Source: CAKOSP01 sp964369625
GTDB lineage: Bacteria > Bacillota_I > Bacilli_A > RF39 > UBA660
Reading direction: 5' to 3'
NCBI GenBank assembly: GCA_964369625.1
Contig: CAYJFC010000024.1
Span: forward strand, 1 to 16,017
DNA: 16,017 nt
Shown here: piece by piece, positions 1-6,627 of the stretch
Layout of the letters: each line of letters starts with the position of its first letter
How positions within the stretch are numbered: the stretch's first letter is position 1
The notes under the pieces: model-generated
Seen by the model: only the letters and a program-made list of their open reading frames with translations
Told to the model about the DNA's origin: nothing
Database searches by the model: none
Program-made: the position numbers and the translations under genes

Positions 1-161
1 TGAGATCTTTCAGATTCTAGCGATGCATCTGTTATGGCTGGACTAGATACAGATGAAACAAAAAATGCATATGTAGCACTTGTAATAATTACTACTAGCG
101 AAATTATTAAAATTATTAACTTTAATTTTTCTTTTTTTATTTTATTAATATCTATATTCAT
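1..161 (-). CDS. N-terminal fragment of a membrane-anchored or exported protein
   Basis: The reverse strand reads open from an ATG at 161-159 to the window edge, giving 53 codons with no stop; the rest lies outside. Residues 1-14 are polar and Lys-rich, residues 15-28 are a strongly hydrophobic run, and then ATYAFF (29-34) leads into a Ser-rich, polar stretch. This is the layout of an uncleaved signal anchor or a signal peptide. A short motif of the ATYA-aromatic-aromatic kind after the hydrophobic segment is common in small exported proteins of Bacillota, some of them SipW/TasA-like, but the fragment is too short to assign a family. The ribosome binding site is AGGATGG at 173-167, 5 bases before the ATG, and a promoter candidate lies just upstream. 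It is separated from ychF by a terminator, so it is its own unit. The start is well supported; the function is unknown. Confidence 0.75.
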   Translation of the reverse strand, partial: MNIDINKIKKEKLKLIILIISLVVIITSATYAFFVSSVSSPAITDASLESERS

Positions 162-181
162 AAATACCATCCTATAATATA

Positions 182-210
182 ATAATATCAAAATATATAC
201 TTTTATACAA
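182..210 (-). promoter_or_regulatory. Candidate sigma-A promoter of the N-terminal fragment gene
   Basis: On the minus strand TTGTAT (210-205) is followed after exactly 17 bases by TATTAT (187-182). Transcription would begin near position 175, leaving a short leader that still contains the ribosome binding site at 173-167. The site begins right where the ychF terminator ends. In such AT-rich DNA a chance match is possible, so confidence is moderate. Confidence 0.45.
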
Positions 211-235
211 TAAAAAAACGTGTTTATTACACGTT
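211..235 (-). terminator. Intrinsic terminator of ychF, overlapping its stop codon
   Basis: On the minus strand AACGTGT (235-229) pairs with ACACGTT (223-217) around a 5-base loop, and a run of T residues (216-212) follows. The 5' arm contains the last two sense codons of ychF (AAC GTG), and the TAA stop (229-227) spans the arm and the loop, so the hairpin can form only after ribosomes clear the end of the gene. Confidence 0.75.
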
Positions 236-1327
236 AAATCTAAAGTAACAAATATCTCCATCTTGCATTAAATATTCTTTTCCTTCAATACGTAGTTTTC
301 CAGCTTCTTTAACTTTAGTTTCACTACCATATTTTTCTAAATCATCAAAACTAGTTACTTCTGCTCTAATAAATCCTCTTTCAATATCAGAGTGTATAGT
401 TCCAGCACATTCTGGTGCTTTTTGACCCTTTTTGAATGTCCACGCTCTAACTTCATCTACTCCAGATGTAAAAAATGTTGCTAGCCCTAATAAATCATAT
501 GTAGCAAATATTAGTCTATCTAAACCAGATGTAGTAACTCCAAGAGATTCTAAAAATTCTATTTTTTCTTCTTTTTCTAGTGGAGCTAAATCCTCTTCTA
601 ATTTAGCACACATTATAATTACTCCAGAATTTTCTTTTGCTGCATATTCCTCAACTACTTTTGTATACTTATTACCATTTAATACTATATCATCCTCATT
701 AACATTAGCGGCATATATAATAGGTTTTATTGTTATAAAATTAAAATTTTTAATAATTTCTTTTTCTTTATCAGATAAATCTATTGATCTTAAAGTTATA
801 TTTTTTTCAAGAGAATCTTTACATATTTTTAATATTCTAACTTCTTCTAAAGCATCTTTATCTTTTGTTGCTGTGGCTTTTTTTTCTATCTTAGAAATTC
901 TAGTATCTACTATTTCTAAGTCAGATAATATTAATTCAGCATTAATTATTTCTATATCCCTAATTGGATCAGTATCTCCCGCTACATGAGTAATGTTTTC
1001 ATCATCAAAGCACCTAACTACTTCTACTATAGCATCTACAGATCTTATATGTGATAAAAATTTATTACCTAGTCCTTCTCCTGATGCAGCACCTTCTACT
1101 AAACCTGCAATATCAATAAATTCAAAAGCAGTAGGTACATAAGACTTTGGATTATACATTTTTTTTAAATAATCAAGTCTTGTATCAGGAACAAGTACCA
1201 CACCTACATTAGGTTCTATTGTTGCAAATGGATAATTTGCTGCTAAAATATTTTTTTTAGTAATTGCATTAAATAATGTTGATTTTCCTACATTAGGTAA
1301 CCCTACTATTCCTGCTTGTAATCCCAT
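227..1327 (-). CDS. ychF: YchF/EngD, redox-regulated Obg-family ATPase
   Basis: A 366-residue P-loop NTPase of the Obg/YchF family, which binds ribosomes and prefers ATP to GTP. The G1 loop is GLPNVGKST (residues 9-17), followed by FATIEPNVG (switch I region), DIAGLVEGAASGEGLGN (G3 and the following loop, about 73-89) and NVNE (about 209-212) at the G4 position, where YchF proteins carry NxxE in place of the GTPase NKxD. A coiled-coil insertion fills about residues 130-190, and the C-terminal TGS domain contains the signature around VRAWTFKKGQKAPECAG. Length matches the family. The ATG at 1327 has AGAAGGAA at 1340-1333. Own promoter and terminator make it monocistronic. In many Bacillota ychF follows parB and a DUF951 gene; here a transporter gene intervenes. 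Confidence 0.97.
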   Translation of the reverse strand: MGLQAGIVGLPNVGKSTLFNAITKKNILAANYPFATIEPNVGVVLVPDTRLDYLKKMYNPKSYVPTAFEFIDIAGLVEGAASGEGLGNKFLSHIRSVDAIVEVVRCFDDENITHVAGDTDPIRDIEIINAELILSDLEIVDTRISKIEKKATATKDKDALEEVRILKICKDSLEKNITLRSIDLSDKEKEIIKNFNFITIKPIIYAANVNEDDIVLNGNKYTKVVEEYAAKENSGVIIMCAKLEEDLAPLEKEEKIEFLESLGVTTSGLDRLIFATYDLLGLATFFTSGVDEVRAWTFKKGQKAPECAGTIHSDIERGFIRAEVTSFDDLEKYGSETKVKEAGKLRIEGKEYLMQDGDICYFRFNV

Positions 1328-1354
1328 TTAAATTCCTTCTTTCTAACAAGATAT

Positions 1355-1383
1355 ATTATACTAAAATATATAGTTTTAGTCAA
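1355..1383 (-). promoter_or_regulatory. Near-consensus sigma-A promoter of ychF
   Basis: On the minus strand TTGACT (1383-1378) and TATAAT (1360-1355) are separated by exactly 17 bases. Only one base departs from consensus in the two hexamers. Predicted start is near 1348, giving a leader of about 20 bases with the ribosome binding site at 1340-1333. The -35 box overlaps the T-rich tail of the transporter terminator. Confidence 0.85.
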
Positions 1384-1407
1384 AATAAAAAGCGTATAAA
1401 CGCTTTT
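1381..1407 (-). terminator. Intrinsic terminator of the par-transporter operon
   Basis: On the minus strand AAAAGCG (1407-1401) pairs with CGCTTTT (1394-1388) around a 6-base loop, followed by T-rich sequence to 1382. The TAA stop of the transporter (1408-1406) falls at the base of the 5' arm, the same arrangement as in ychF and rplQ. Confidence 0.75.
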
Positions 1408-2947
1408 ACAAGGCAACTGCTCCACCTATACCTAAAGGTATATTTGTAATATAGAAAAATATAATTACAATTAATAAAATAATAAACATAGCTAGTGAAT
1501 AAGGTAATTGGAATTTAATAGCCTTAAATATACTTATAGATTTACCAGACTGATCGTATTTTTCAACAAATGCAAGGTAAACTATAAAATAAGATAATAA
1601 AGGTGTTAATCCCATAGATACGCTTTCACCAAATCTAAATACTAGTTGAGCAAATTCAGGAGATATACCTGAGTTTATAAATGCTGGCACTGCAGTAGAT
1701 GCAAGTATTGGCCATTTAACTATTGATGATGGAACAAATATTGTTGCTATAATAGTTATAACAAATAAAAGTATAACTAGAGGTAATCCAGTAAATCCTG
1801 AGCTACCTATAATATTAGACAAATATACAACAACAGTGTTTCCTATGTTTGTTTGTTTAAATATATTAATAAGTGCTGAAGCAACAAAAATAAGTATTAA
1901 TGTTTTACCTATTCCATCAAGTGAGTGTCCTAGCCCTTCTACAAAATCTTTATTATTTTTTATAGATTTAGAACCTATTCCATAAAATAAACCTAATAAT
2001 ATAAATAAAATTGCTACAATAAATACAAATCCTGATGTGAAGAAAGATTCATAACTAAATAATTTATCAATATATAATGACTGAGAATAATCAAGTAAAT
2101 TACCCGAAAAAGGCAATCCTGGAATTATGTTATATACAATTATTAAAAGATAAATAATACCTATTACAATTGCATAAATCATACCTCTAAGTTCTCTTTT
2201 TGTTACTATATCTTCTTCAAGAGCAGATTCTTCAAATTCATACTTAGGCATTTTCTTTGCAACATAGTCTTCGGTAACTTTTGTTAGTATAACTGCTGTT
2301 ATTGCTATAACAATAATATTTACTATTAGTAGCGCTGTTGTTGTAAATGAATAGCTAGGATCTATTACACTAGCATTTAATAAAGTAGTGTTTCTAAGAT
2401 TAGAATCTATTGATGTAAATATAAATGATAATCCACTACCACACGTTAGCGCTCCAAAAGAAGCTATTAAACCTATGAATGGATTTCTTTTACCATAATA
2501 GAAGAATAATGCTGTTAAGGGCACAAATATTATGTACGCAAGATCACCAATAATACTAGCCATTAAACATAGTAAAATAATCGTAAAGGTAACAGTTGTT
2601 TTTTTTACTTTTTTAGTTAGTAAAGTAACTGAAGTTTGTAAAAATCCACTTTTGTCAATTATACCTATACCTATAAGCATAATTATTAAGTGACTTAAAA
2701 CAGTAAAATTAGCAAAGTTTGTTACCGACGAGGTAAATATATATTTAATACCACTTAAATTAAGCATTGATTCTATAGATTCAGTAACAGGACTATAATC
2801 TAAGCTAGTTAATGAAAACACATTATAAGTTGACTGAGCGTTTACTAATGAAAAAATAAAGCTTAAAACTATTATTATTCCACATAATCCTATATAACTT
2901 ACAACAGGATGAATACCTATAAATTCTTTAAATCTATTTTTCTTCAT
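1406..2947 (-). CDS. AbgT-family transporter (p-aminobenzoyl-glutamate/antimetabolite type)
   Basis: A 513-residue polytopic membrane protein with about nine to eleven hydrophobic segments. Family marks are VTNFANFTVLSHLI (75-88) before a GIGIIDKSG turn (93-101), GDLAYIIFVPL (134-144), SIDSNLRN with D181, and a C-terminal re-entrant block with W412, P430, R438 and P449. AbgT proteins move p-aminobenzoyl-glutamate inward (E. coli AbgT) or pump sulfonamide-type antimetabolites outward (MtrF, YdaH), using ion gradients. The spacing W-R 26, R to acidic residue 3 and acidic residue to Pro 8 agrees with MtrF as I recall it, but the acidic residue is Glu (E441) where Asp is usual. Start ATG 2947 has AAGGTG upstream and overlaps the DUF951 gene by 14 bases, so it is the last gene of the parAB operon. 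No abgA/abgB hydrolases are present, so the substrate and direction are open. Confidence 0.88.
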   Translation of the reverse strand: MKKNRFKEFIGIHPVVSYIGLCGIIIVLSFIFSLVNAQSTYNVFSLTSLDYSPVTESIESMLNLSGIKYIFTSSVTNFANFTVLSHLIIMLIGIGIIDKSGFLQTSVTLLTKKVKKTTVTFTIILLCLMASIIGDLAYIIFVPLTALFFYYGKRNPFIGLIASFGALTCGSGLSFIFTSIDSNLRNTTLLNASVIDPSYSFTTTALLIVNIIVIAITAVILTKVTEDYVAKKMPKYEFEESALEEDIVTKRELRGMIYAIVIGIIYLLIIVYNIIPGLPFSGNLLDYSQSLYIDKLFSYESFFTSGFVFIVAILFILLGLFYGIGSKSIKNNKDFVEGLGHSLDGIGKTLILIFVASALINIFKQTNIGNTVVVYLSNIIGSSGFTGLPLVILLFVITIIATIFVPSSIVKWPILASTAVPAFINSGISPEFAQLVFRFGESVSMGLTPLLSYFIVYLAFVEKYDQSGKSISIFKAIKFQLPYSLAMFIILLIVIIFFYITNIPLGIGGAVAL

Positions 2948-3128
2948 GTGACAACACCTTCTTTAATTTTTTTACAAAGTCAAGTCTATCTAGCATAATT
3001 TCTCTTCCACAATTATTACATTTAATTTTAATATCAACGCCTACTCTAGTAATTGTCCACAAATTATTTCCGCATGCATGTGCTTTTTTCATAATAACTT
3101 GGTCATTTAAATTAAATTTTAAATTCAT
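2934..3128 (-). CDS. DUF951 family small zinc-ribbon-like protein
   Basis: A 64-residue basic protein. The N-terminal half starts with a short hydrophilic strand, then H17-A-C19 and a second knuckle C37-N-N-C40-G, which together could bind one metal ion; the tail is Lys-rich. The pattern (V-K-K-x-H-x-C-G ... W-x-I-x-R-x-G-x-D-I-x-I-K-C-x-x-C-G) is that of DUF951, a family of unknown function. DUF951 genes commonly sit between parB and ychF in Bacillota, which supports the call. The ATG at 3128-3126 shares one base with the parB TAA stop, and its own end overlaps the transporter by 14 bases, so its translation is probably coupled to both. A nucleic-acid-binding or segregation-linked role is only a guess from its neighbours and charge. 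Confidence 0.88.
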   Translation of the reverse strand: MNLKFNLNDQVIMKKAHACGNNLWTITRVGVDIKIKCNNCGREIMLDRLDFVKKLKKVLSHEEK

Positions 3129-4000
3129 TAATCTTCATCTACTTTCACATTCATCATATTAAGAAGTCTAAGAAGATCCTTTTCATCATCAAATTTTATT
3201 TCTATTTTATTTTTTGATATTTTAACTTTTTCATCAAAGTGATCACTAACAATACGTTCATACAAATTATATCCACTAAATTTCATTGTAGGAATATCAG
3301 TTTTTTCTTTAGCATTTAATAATTTTTCTAAATCATGAACGCTTAAACTCTCTTTTATTATTTTTTCAGCTAAATCTATTATCTTTTTTTCATCATCCAA
3401 TTTACTTAATATTTTAGCATGACTCATAGATATTGATTTAGTTTGCACCATTTTTTTTACATACTCAGGTAATCTTAATAAACCTAATAAATTGGTAACA
3501 TAACTTCTGCTTTTACCAAATTTAGTTGCAAACTCTTCTTGAGTAAATCCTCTTAAATCAATAATACCTTTTACAGAATTAGCTACTTCAATTGGATTTA
3601 AATCTTCTCTTTGAACATTTTCAAGTAATGCAATTTCCATCATTTCTTGATCAGTAAAATCTTTTATAATTGCAGGAACAGTTTTTTTACCTGCAATTTT
3701 TGATGCCTTGCATCTTCTTTCACCTGCTATAAGTTCATATCCTTTTATACTTTTTTTAACAATAACAGGCTGAAAAACACCATATTCTTTTATAGATGCT
3801 GCTAATTCATTTAATGCTTCCTCATCAAATTCTTTTCTTGGTTGATATGGGTTACTTCTTATTTCTTCTAAAGATAGTTCTTTAATGTCGCTATCTTTCG
3901 CATTTTCAACAATCTTATTTTCAACATTGTCAAAATTAATTACGTTATTTGCAAATAATTGTTCTAAGCCTTTACCTAATGCTTTTTTTCTATTCTCCAT
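3128..4000 (-). CDS. parB: ParB/Spo0J chromosome partitioning CTPase
   Basis: A 290-residue ParB. It loads at parS sites as a CTP-dependent clamp and spreads to build the origin-proximal segregation complex with ParA. Visible parts: an N-terminal ParA-stimulating peptide with basic residues (RKKALGKGLEQLF, 4-16), NPYQPRKEF (about 50-58), the CTP-binding GERRCK (93-98), ENVQREDLNPIE (127-138), a helix-turn-helix around TQEEFATKFGKSRSYV (153-168), and a C-terminal dimerisation region ending in acidic residues. Where ParB usually has GERRxR the last arginine is Lys98. I place the start at ATG 4000: AGAGGTGA (4017-4010) lies 9 bases upstream, while the in-frame TTG at 4009 touches that site directly. 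The gene overlaps parA by 11 bases. Confidence 0.96.
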   Translation of the reverse strand: MENRKKALGKGLEQLFANNVINFDNVENKIVENAKDSDIKELSLEEIRSNPYQPRKEFDEEALNELAASIKEYGVFQPVIVKKSIKGYELIAGERRCKASKIAGKKTVPAIIKDFTDQEMMEIALLENVQREDLNPIEVANSVKGIIDLRGFTQEEFATKFGKSRSYVTNLLGLLRLPEYVKKMVQTKSISMSHAKILSKLDDEKKIIDLAEKIIKESLSVHDLEKLLNAKEKTDIPTMKFSGYNLYERIVSDHFDEKVKISKNKIEIKFDDEKDLLRLLNMMNVKVDED

Positions 4001-4775
4001 TTCTATCAATCACCTCTTTTGCCAAATTAGCATAAGCTTCTGAAGCTCTACTAGTTGGATCATATTCATTTATTGGTTTACCATGACTTGGAGCCTCTAC
4101 AAGTCTTACAAGTCTTGGTATAATAGTATCAAATACTTTATCTTTAAAATATTTTCTTATTTCTTCTACTACATCTAAGGCAATATTTGTTCTACCATCA
4201 AACATAGTTAATAATACACCTTCAATACGTAAATTTGGATTCATTGATGATTGCACCATTATTACTGAATTAAGTAACTGAGTAATACCTTCTAAAGCTA
4301 AAAATTCACATTGAACTGGTATTATTACTGAATCACTTGCTACAAGTGCATTCATTGTTCCAATTCCTAGCGATGGTTGACAATCTATAATTATATAATC
4401 ATAATTTTCTTTTATTTCATCCAGTCTAGATTTTAATTGATCGTTTTGTTTGAAAGTTGTATCTTCTAACATTTTTTTTACAAATTCAACATCTACACCA
4501 GCTAAATTAAGCGTTGCTGGCATAATACTTAAATTTTTAAATTTTGTCTTTTTTACACCTTTTTTTACTTCAGCTTGACCTGTTATTACTTCATAAACAT
4601 CGCTGTTAAAATCAGATGAAGATAAACCAAGTCCTGTAGTTGCATTTCCTTGTGGATCCATATCAATAAGTAATATCTTTTTACCTCTTTGACCTAATGC
4701 CGCTGCTAAATTTATACTAGTTGTTGTTTTACCAACCCCACCTTTTTGATTTACTAGAGATACTACTTTTGCCAT
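3990..4775 (-). CDS. parA: ParA/Soj chromosome partitioning ATPase
   Basis: A 261-residue Walker-type ATPase of the MinD/ParA superfamily. ATP-bound dimers bind DNA non-specifically and ParB stimulates hydrolysis; together they segregate origins, and Soj also modulates DnaA in Bacillus subtilis. The deviant Walker A KGGVGKTT (11-18) has both the signature K11 and catalytic K16. Walker A' is LLIDMDPQGN with D38 and D40 (35-44), and Walker B is IIIDCQPSLG with D131. There is no N-terminal helix-turn-helix extension, so it is of the chromosomal (type Ib-like) short form. ATG 4775 is chosen because AAGGAAG (4790-4784) is 8 bases upstream; an in-frame GTG at 4784 overlaps that site. It is the first gene of a four-gene operon with parB, DUF951 and an AbgT transporter. 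Confidence 0.97.
   Translation of the reverse strand: MAKVVSLVNQKGGVGKTTTSINLAAALGQRGKKILLIDMDPQGNATTGLGLSSSDFNSDVYEVITGQAEVKKGVKKTKFKNLSIMPATLNLAGVDVEFVKKMLEDTTFKQNDQLKSRLDEIKENYDYIIIDCQPSLGIGTMNALVASDSVIIPVQCEFLALEGITQLLNSVIMVQSSMNPNLRIEGVLLTMFDGRTNIALDVVEEIRKYFKDKVFDTIIPRLVRLVEAPSHGKPINEYDPTSRASEAYANLAKEVIDRNGE
4010..4017 (-). promoter_or_regulatory. Ribosome binding site that decides the parB start
   Basis: AGAGGTGA on the minus strand lies 9 bases before ATG 4000 and zero bases before the in-frame TTG at 4009. The spacing rules out the TTG and fixes ParB at 290 residues. Confidence 0.75.
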
Positions 4776-4790
4776 TATACACACTTCCTT

Positions 4791-4814
4791 AATATTTTAA
4801 TACGTATAAATATT
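4791..4814. repeat. Imperfect palindrome at the parA promoter start region
   Basis: AATATTT (4791-4797) and AAATATT (4808-4814) flank the perfect 8-base palindrome ATACGTAT (4800-4807), with two unpaired bases at 4798-4799. It spans the predicted transcription start and touches the -10 element of the parA promoter, so it could be an operator or an mRNA hairpin just before the ribosome binding site. The composition is almost entirely A/T, so chance is a serious alternative. Confidence 0.3.
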
Positions 4815-4840
4815 TTACCATATTATATACTTTATTAAAA
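4812..4840 (-). promoter_or_regulatory. Candidate extended -10 promoter of the parA operon
   Basis: On the minus strand TGGTAAAAT (4820-4812) is an extended -10 element; 17 bases further up is TTTTAA (4840-4835), a weak -35. A TATAAT at 4827-4822 and another at 4875-4870 are alternative -10 boxes without convincing -35 partners. The 148-base gap 4776-4923 must hold the operon promoter because the rplQ terminator precedes it, but which box is used is uncertain. Confidence 0.4.
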
Positions 4841-4906
4841 CAATTTTTATATAATTTAATATAAAAATAATTATAACCGAACTACTGTTTTGTTTTATAC
4901 TGCAAT

Positions 4907-4930
4907 AAAAAAAGTATAGACAACTATACT
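4907..4930 (-). terminator. Intrinsic terminator of the ribosomal operon, overlapping the rplQ stop
   Basis: On the minus strand AGTATAG (4930-4924) pairs with CTATACT (4919-4913) around a 4-base loop, followed by T residues to 4907. The TAG stop of rplQ (4926-4924) forms the loop-proximal end of the 5' arm. The stem has only two G-C pairs, so termination may be leaky and some transcripts may reach parA. Confidence 0.7.
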
Positions 4931-5265
4931 AATTCTAATCTTACTTCTAAAGCATCATCACCACGGCGTTCAGCAAGTTTAATAATTCTTGTGTATCCAC
5001 CATTACGATCAGCATACTTAGGAGCTAACTGATCAAATATTACTTTAACAACATCTTTGTCATTATGTAAAAAAGCTAATGCATTTCTACGAGAAACTAA
5101 AGTTCCTCTTTTTCCTAAAGTAATCATTTTTTCAGCAAATTTACGTACTTCTTTAGCTCTAGCTTCAGTAGTTACTACATATCCATTAGTAAGCACTGTT
5201 TTTGTTAATCCAGCTAAAATACTTCTTCTAATTCTTGATTCTCTTCCTAATTTTCTATAAGCCAT
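4924..5265 (-). CDS. rplQ: 50S ribosomal protein L17
   Basis: A 113-residue L17 protein, a 50S component next to the exit of the peptide tunnel. The start MAYRKLGRESRIRRSIL, the TTEARAKEVRKFAEKMITLGKRG block (about 32-54) and the C-terminal GGYTRIIKLAERRGDDA (88-104) are the family signature, and the length is normal. ATG 5265 lies 3 bases after the rpoA TAG stop; its ribosome binding site AAGGAGT is made by the last two rpoA codons plus the stop, so translation is likely coupled. It is the last gene of the operon and its stop codon is part of the terminator. Confidence 0.98.
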   Translation of the reverse strand: MAYRKLGRESRIRRSILAGLTKTVLTNGYVVTTEARAKEVRKFAEKMITLGKRGTLVSRRNALAFLHNDKDVVKVIFDQLAPKYADRNGGYTRIIKLAERRGDDALEVRLELV

Positions 5266-5268
5266 TTT

Positions 5269-6213
5269 CTACTCCTTAAACGTTAAACCTAAATCAGCAA
5301 CTTTATCAATAACTTCTTTTAAAGATTTCTTTCCTAAGTTTCTAATTTTAGTAACTTCTATTTCTTTTTTATCAACTAAATCTTGAATAGTATGAACTCC
5401 AGCTCTTTTTAAACAATTATAAGCACGTACTGAGAATTCAACTTCTTCAATAGGTGTTTCTAATTTTTTAGCGATAGTATCCACTTTTTTCTCTTGCATT
5501 AATCCACTAACGTTACTAATTTCATTTAAATTAGCTACAATTGTGAAATGTTCGATTAAAATTTTAGATGCTAAAGCCATAGCTTCTTCTGGTAACATAC
5601 TACCATTAGTAGTAATTTCCATGATTAATTTATCATAGTTTTCATTTTGTCCAACACGAGTATCTACTACTTCGTATTTTACAAGTTCTATTGGTGAATA
5701 ACTAGAATCTATAGCTATAATACCAATTTTTGCATCAGCTAATTTTTCTTTGTTAACTGATGAATCTACATATCCACGACCATTATCAACAGTCATTTCC
5801 ATTTCGATTTTTCCGCCTTTAACTAAGTTACAAATAACTAAATCAGGGTTTACTATTTCAATATCAGAATCTTTTGCAATTTCACCAGCAGTAACTGGTC
5901 CTTCTTTTGATACAGATAATTTTAATACTTTATTAGACTCACTAAAGTTTTTAACAACTATTTTTTTACATGCAAGTACTATTCCAGTAACATCTTCTAC
6001 TACACCATCAATTTTTTGAAATTCATGAAGAACTCCTTCAATTTTTATTGATGTAATTGCACTTCCTGGTAAACTTGATAACATAACTCTACGTAAAGCA
6101 TTACCTATAGTAGTACCAAATCCTCTTTCAAGTGGTTCAATTTCAAATTTTGCAAAGCTATTAGATTCTAAAGCTTCAACGATTTTATAATCTGGTTTTT
6201 CAAATTTAATCAT
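5269..6213 (-). CDS. rpoA: DNA-directed RNA polymerase alpha subunit
   Basis: A 314-residue alpha subunit, which dimerises to start RNA polymerase assembly and contacts promoter UP elements and activators. The N-terminal domain shows EPLERGFGTTIGNALRRVML (27-46), the dimerisation and beta-contact region, and the insert domain ends near the EEAMALASKILIEHF helix (about 209-223). After a linker of about 25 residues the C-terminal domain (about 248-314) has SVRAYNCLKRAGVHTIQDL and RNLGKKSLKEV, the helix-hairpin-helix that binds UP DNA. Length is normal. It follows rpsK by 19 bases with an AAGGGAG-type ribosome binding site, and supplies the binding site for rplQ in its final codons. Confidence 0.98.
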   Translation of the reverse strand: MIKFEKPDYKIVEALESNSFAKFEIEPLERGFGTTIGNALRRVMLSSLPGSAITSIKIEGVLHEFQKIDGVVEDVTGIVLACKKIVVKNFSESNKVLKLSVSKEGPVTAGEIAKDSDIEIVNPDLVICNLVKGGKIEMEMTVDNGRGYVDSSVNKEKLADAKIGIIAIDSSYSPIELVKYEVVDTRVGQNENYDKLIMEITTNGSMLPEEAMALASKILIEHFTIVANLNEISNVSGLMQEKKVDTIAKKLETPIEEVEFSVRAYNCLKRAGVHTIQDLVDKKEIEVTKIRNLGKKSLKEVIDKVADLGLTFKE

Positions 6214-6232
6214 TAACTATTCTCCCTTCAAA

Positions 6233-6616
6233 TTAGTTTCTTGGTTTTTTAGGTGGACGACATCCATTGTGTGGTACTGGTGTTTCATCAGTTATTGATG
6301 TAATTTCAAGTCCTGCTGCTTGAAGACTTCTTACAGCATTTTCTCTACCAGGACCAAGTCCTTTAACAAATACGTCTACTTTTTTAACTCCGTTTTCAAC
6401 TGCAGCATTAGCAGCAGCTTCAGCAGTAATACCTGCTGCAAAAGGAGTTTTCTTTTTACTTCCTTTATAACCTATTCTACCAGCTGATGACCATGCTATT
6501 ACATTTCCATCTTTATCTGAAATAGTTACAATTGTATTGTTATAAGATGAATGAATATGAGCTTGAGCTTCAGGTATTATTTTTTTAACTTTTCTTTTTC
6601 TTCTATTATATGCCAT
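6233..6616 (-). CDS. rpsK: 30S ribosomal protein S11
   Basis: A 127-residue S11, which binds 16S rRNA in the platform near the mRNA exit. It shows HIHSSYNNTIVTISDKDGNV (20-39), SSAGRIGYKGSKKKTPFAA, KGLGPGRENAVRSLQAAGL and the near-invariant C-terminal TPVPHNGCRPPKKPR. Length is typical. The ribosome binding site before ATG 6616 is weak compared with neighbours (TAGGT about 11 bases upstream), so translation may depend on ribosomes finishing rpsM, whose TAG stop is 11 bases before. Confidence 0.98.
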   Translation of the reverse strand: MAYNRRKRKVKKIIPEAQAHIHSSYNNTIVTISDKDGNVIAWSSAGRIGYKGSKKKTPFAAGITAEAAANAAVENGVKKVDVFVKGLGPGRENAVRSLQAAGLEITSITDETPVPHNGCRPPKKPRN

Positions 6617-6627
6617 ACTCTATTTAC

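Noticed and set aside
432..989. Plus-strand open frame of 185 codons opposite ychF
   Set aside because: It is antisense to an intact, strongly conserved gene, and its Ser/Ile-rich composition is what the reverse of AT-rich coding DNA produces. The other plus-strand frames opposite ribosomal genes, rpoA and secY are rejected for the same reason.
4776..4906. Small RNA, riboswitch or extra gene in the longest intergenic gap
   Set aside because: Apart from promoter-like boxes and one AT-rich palindrome I see no stable hairpin, no open frame with a binding site and no known RNA pattern.
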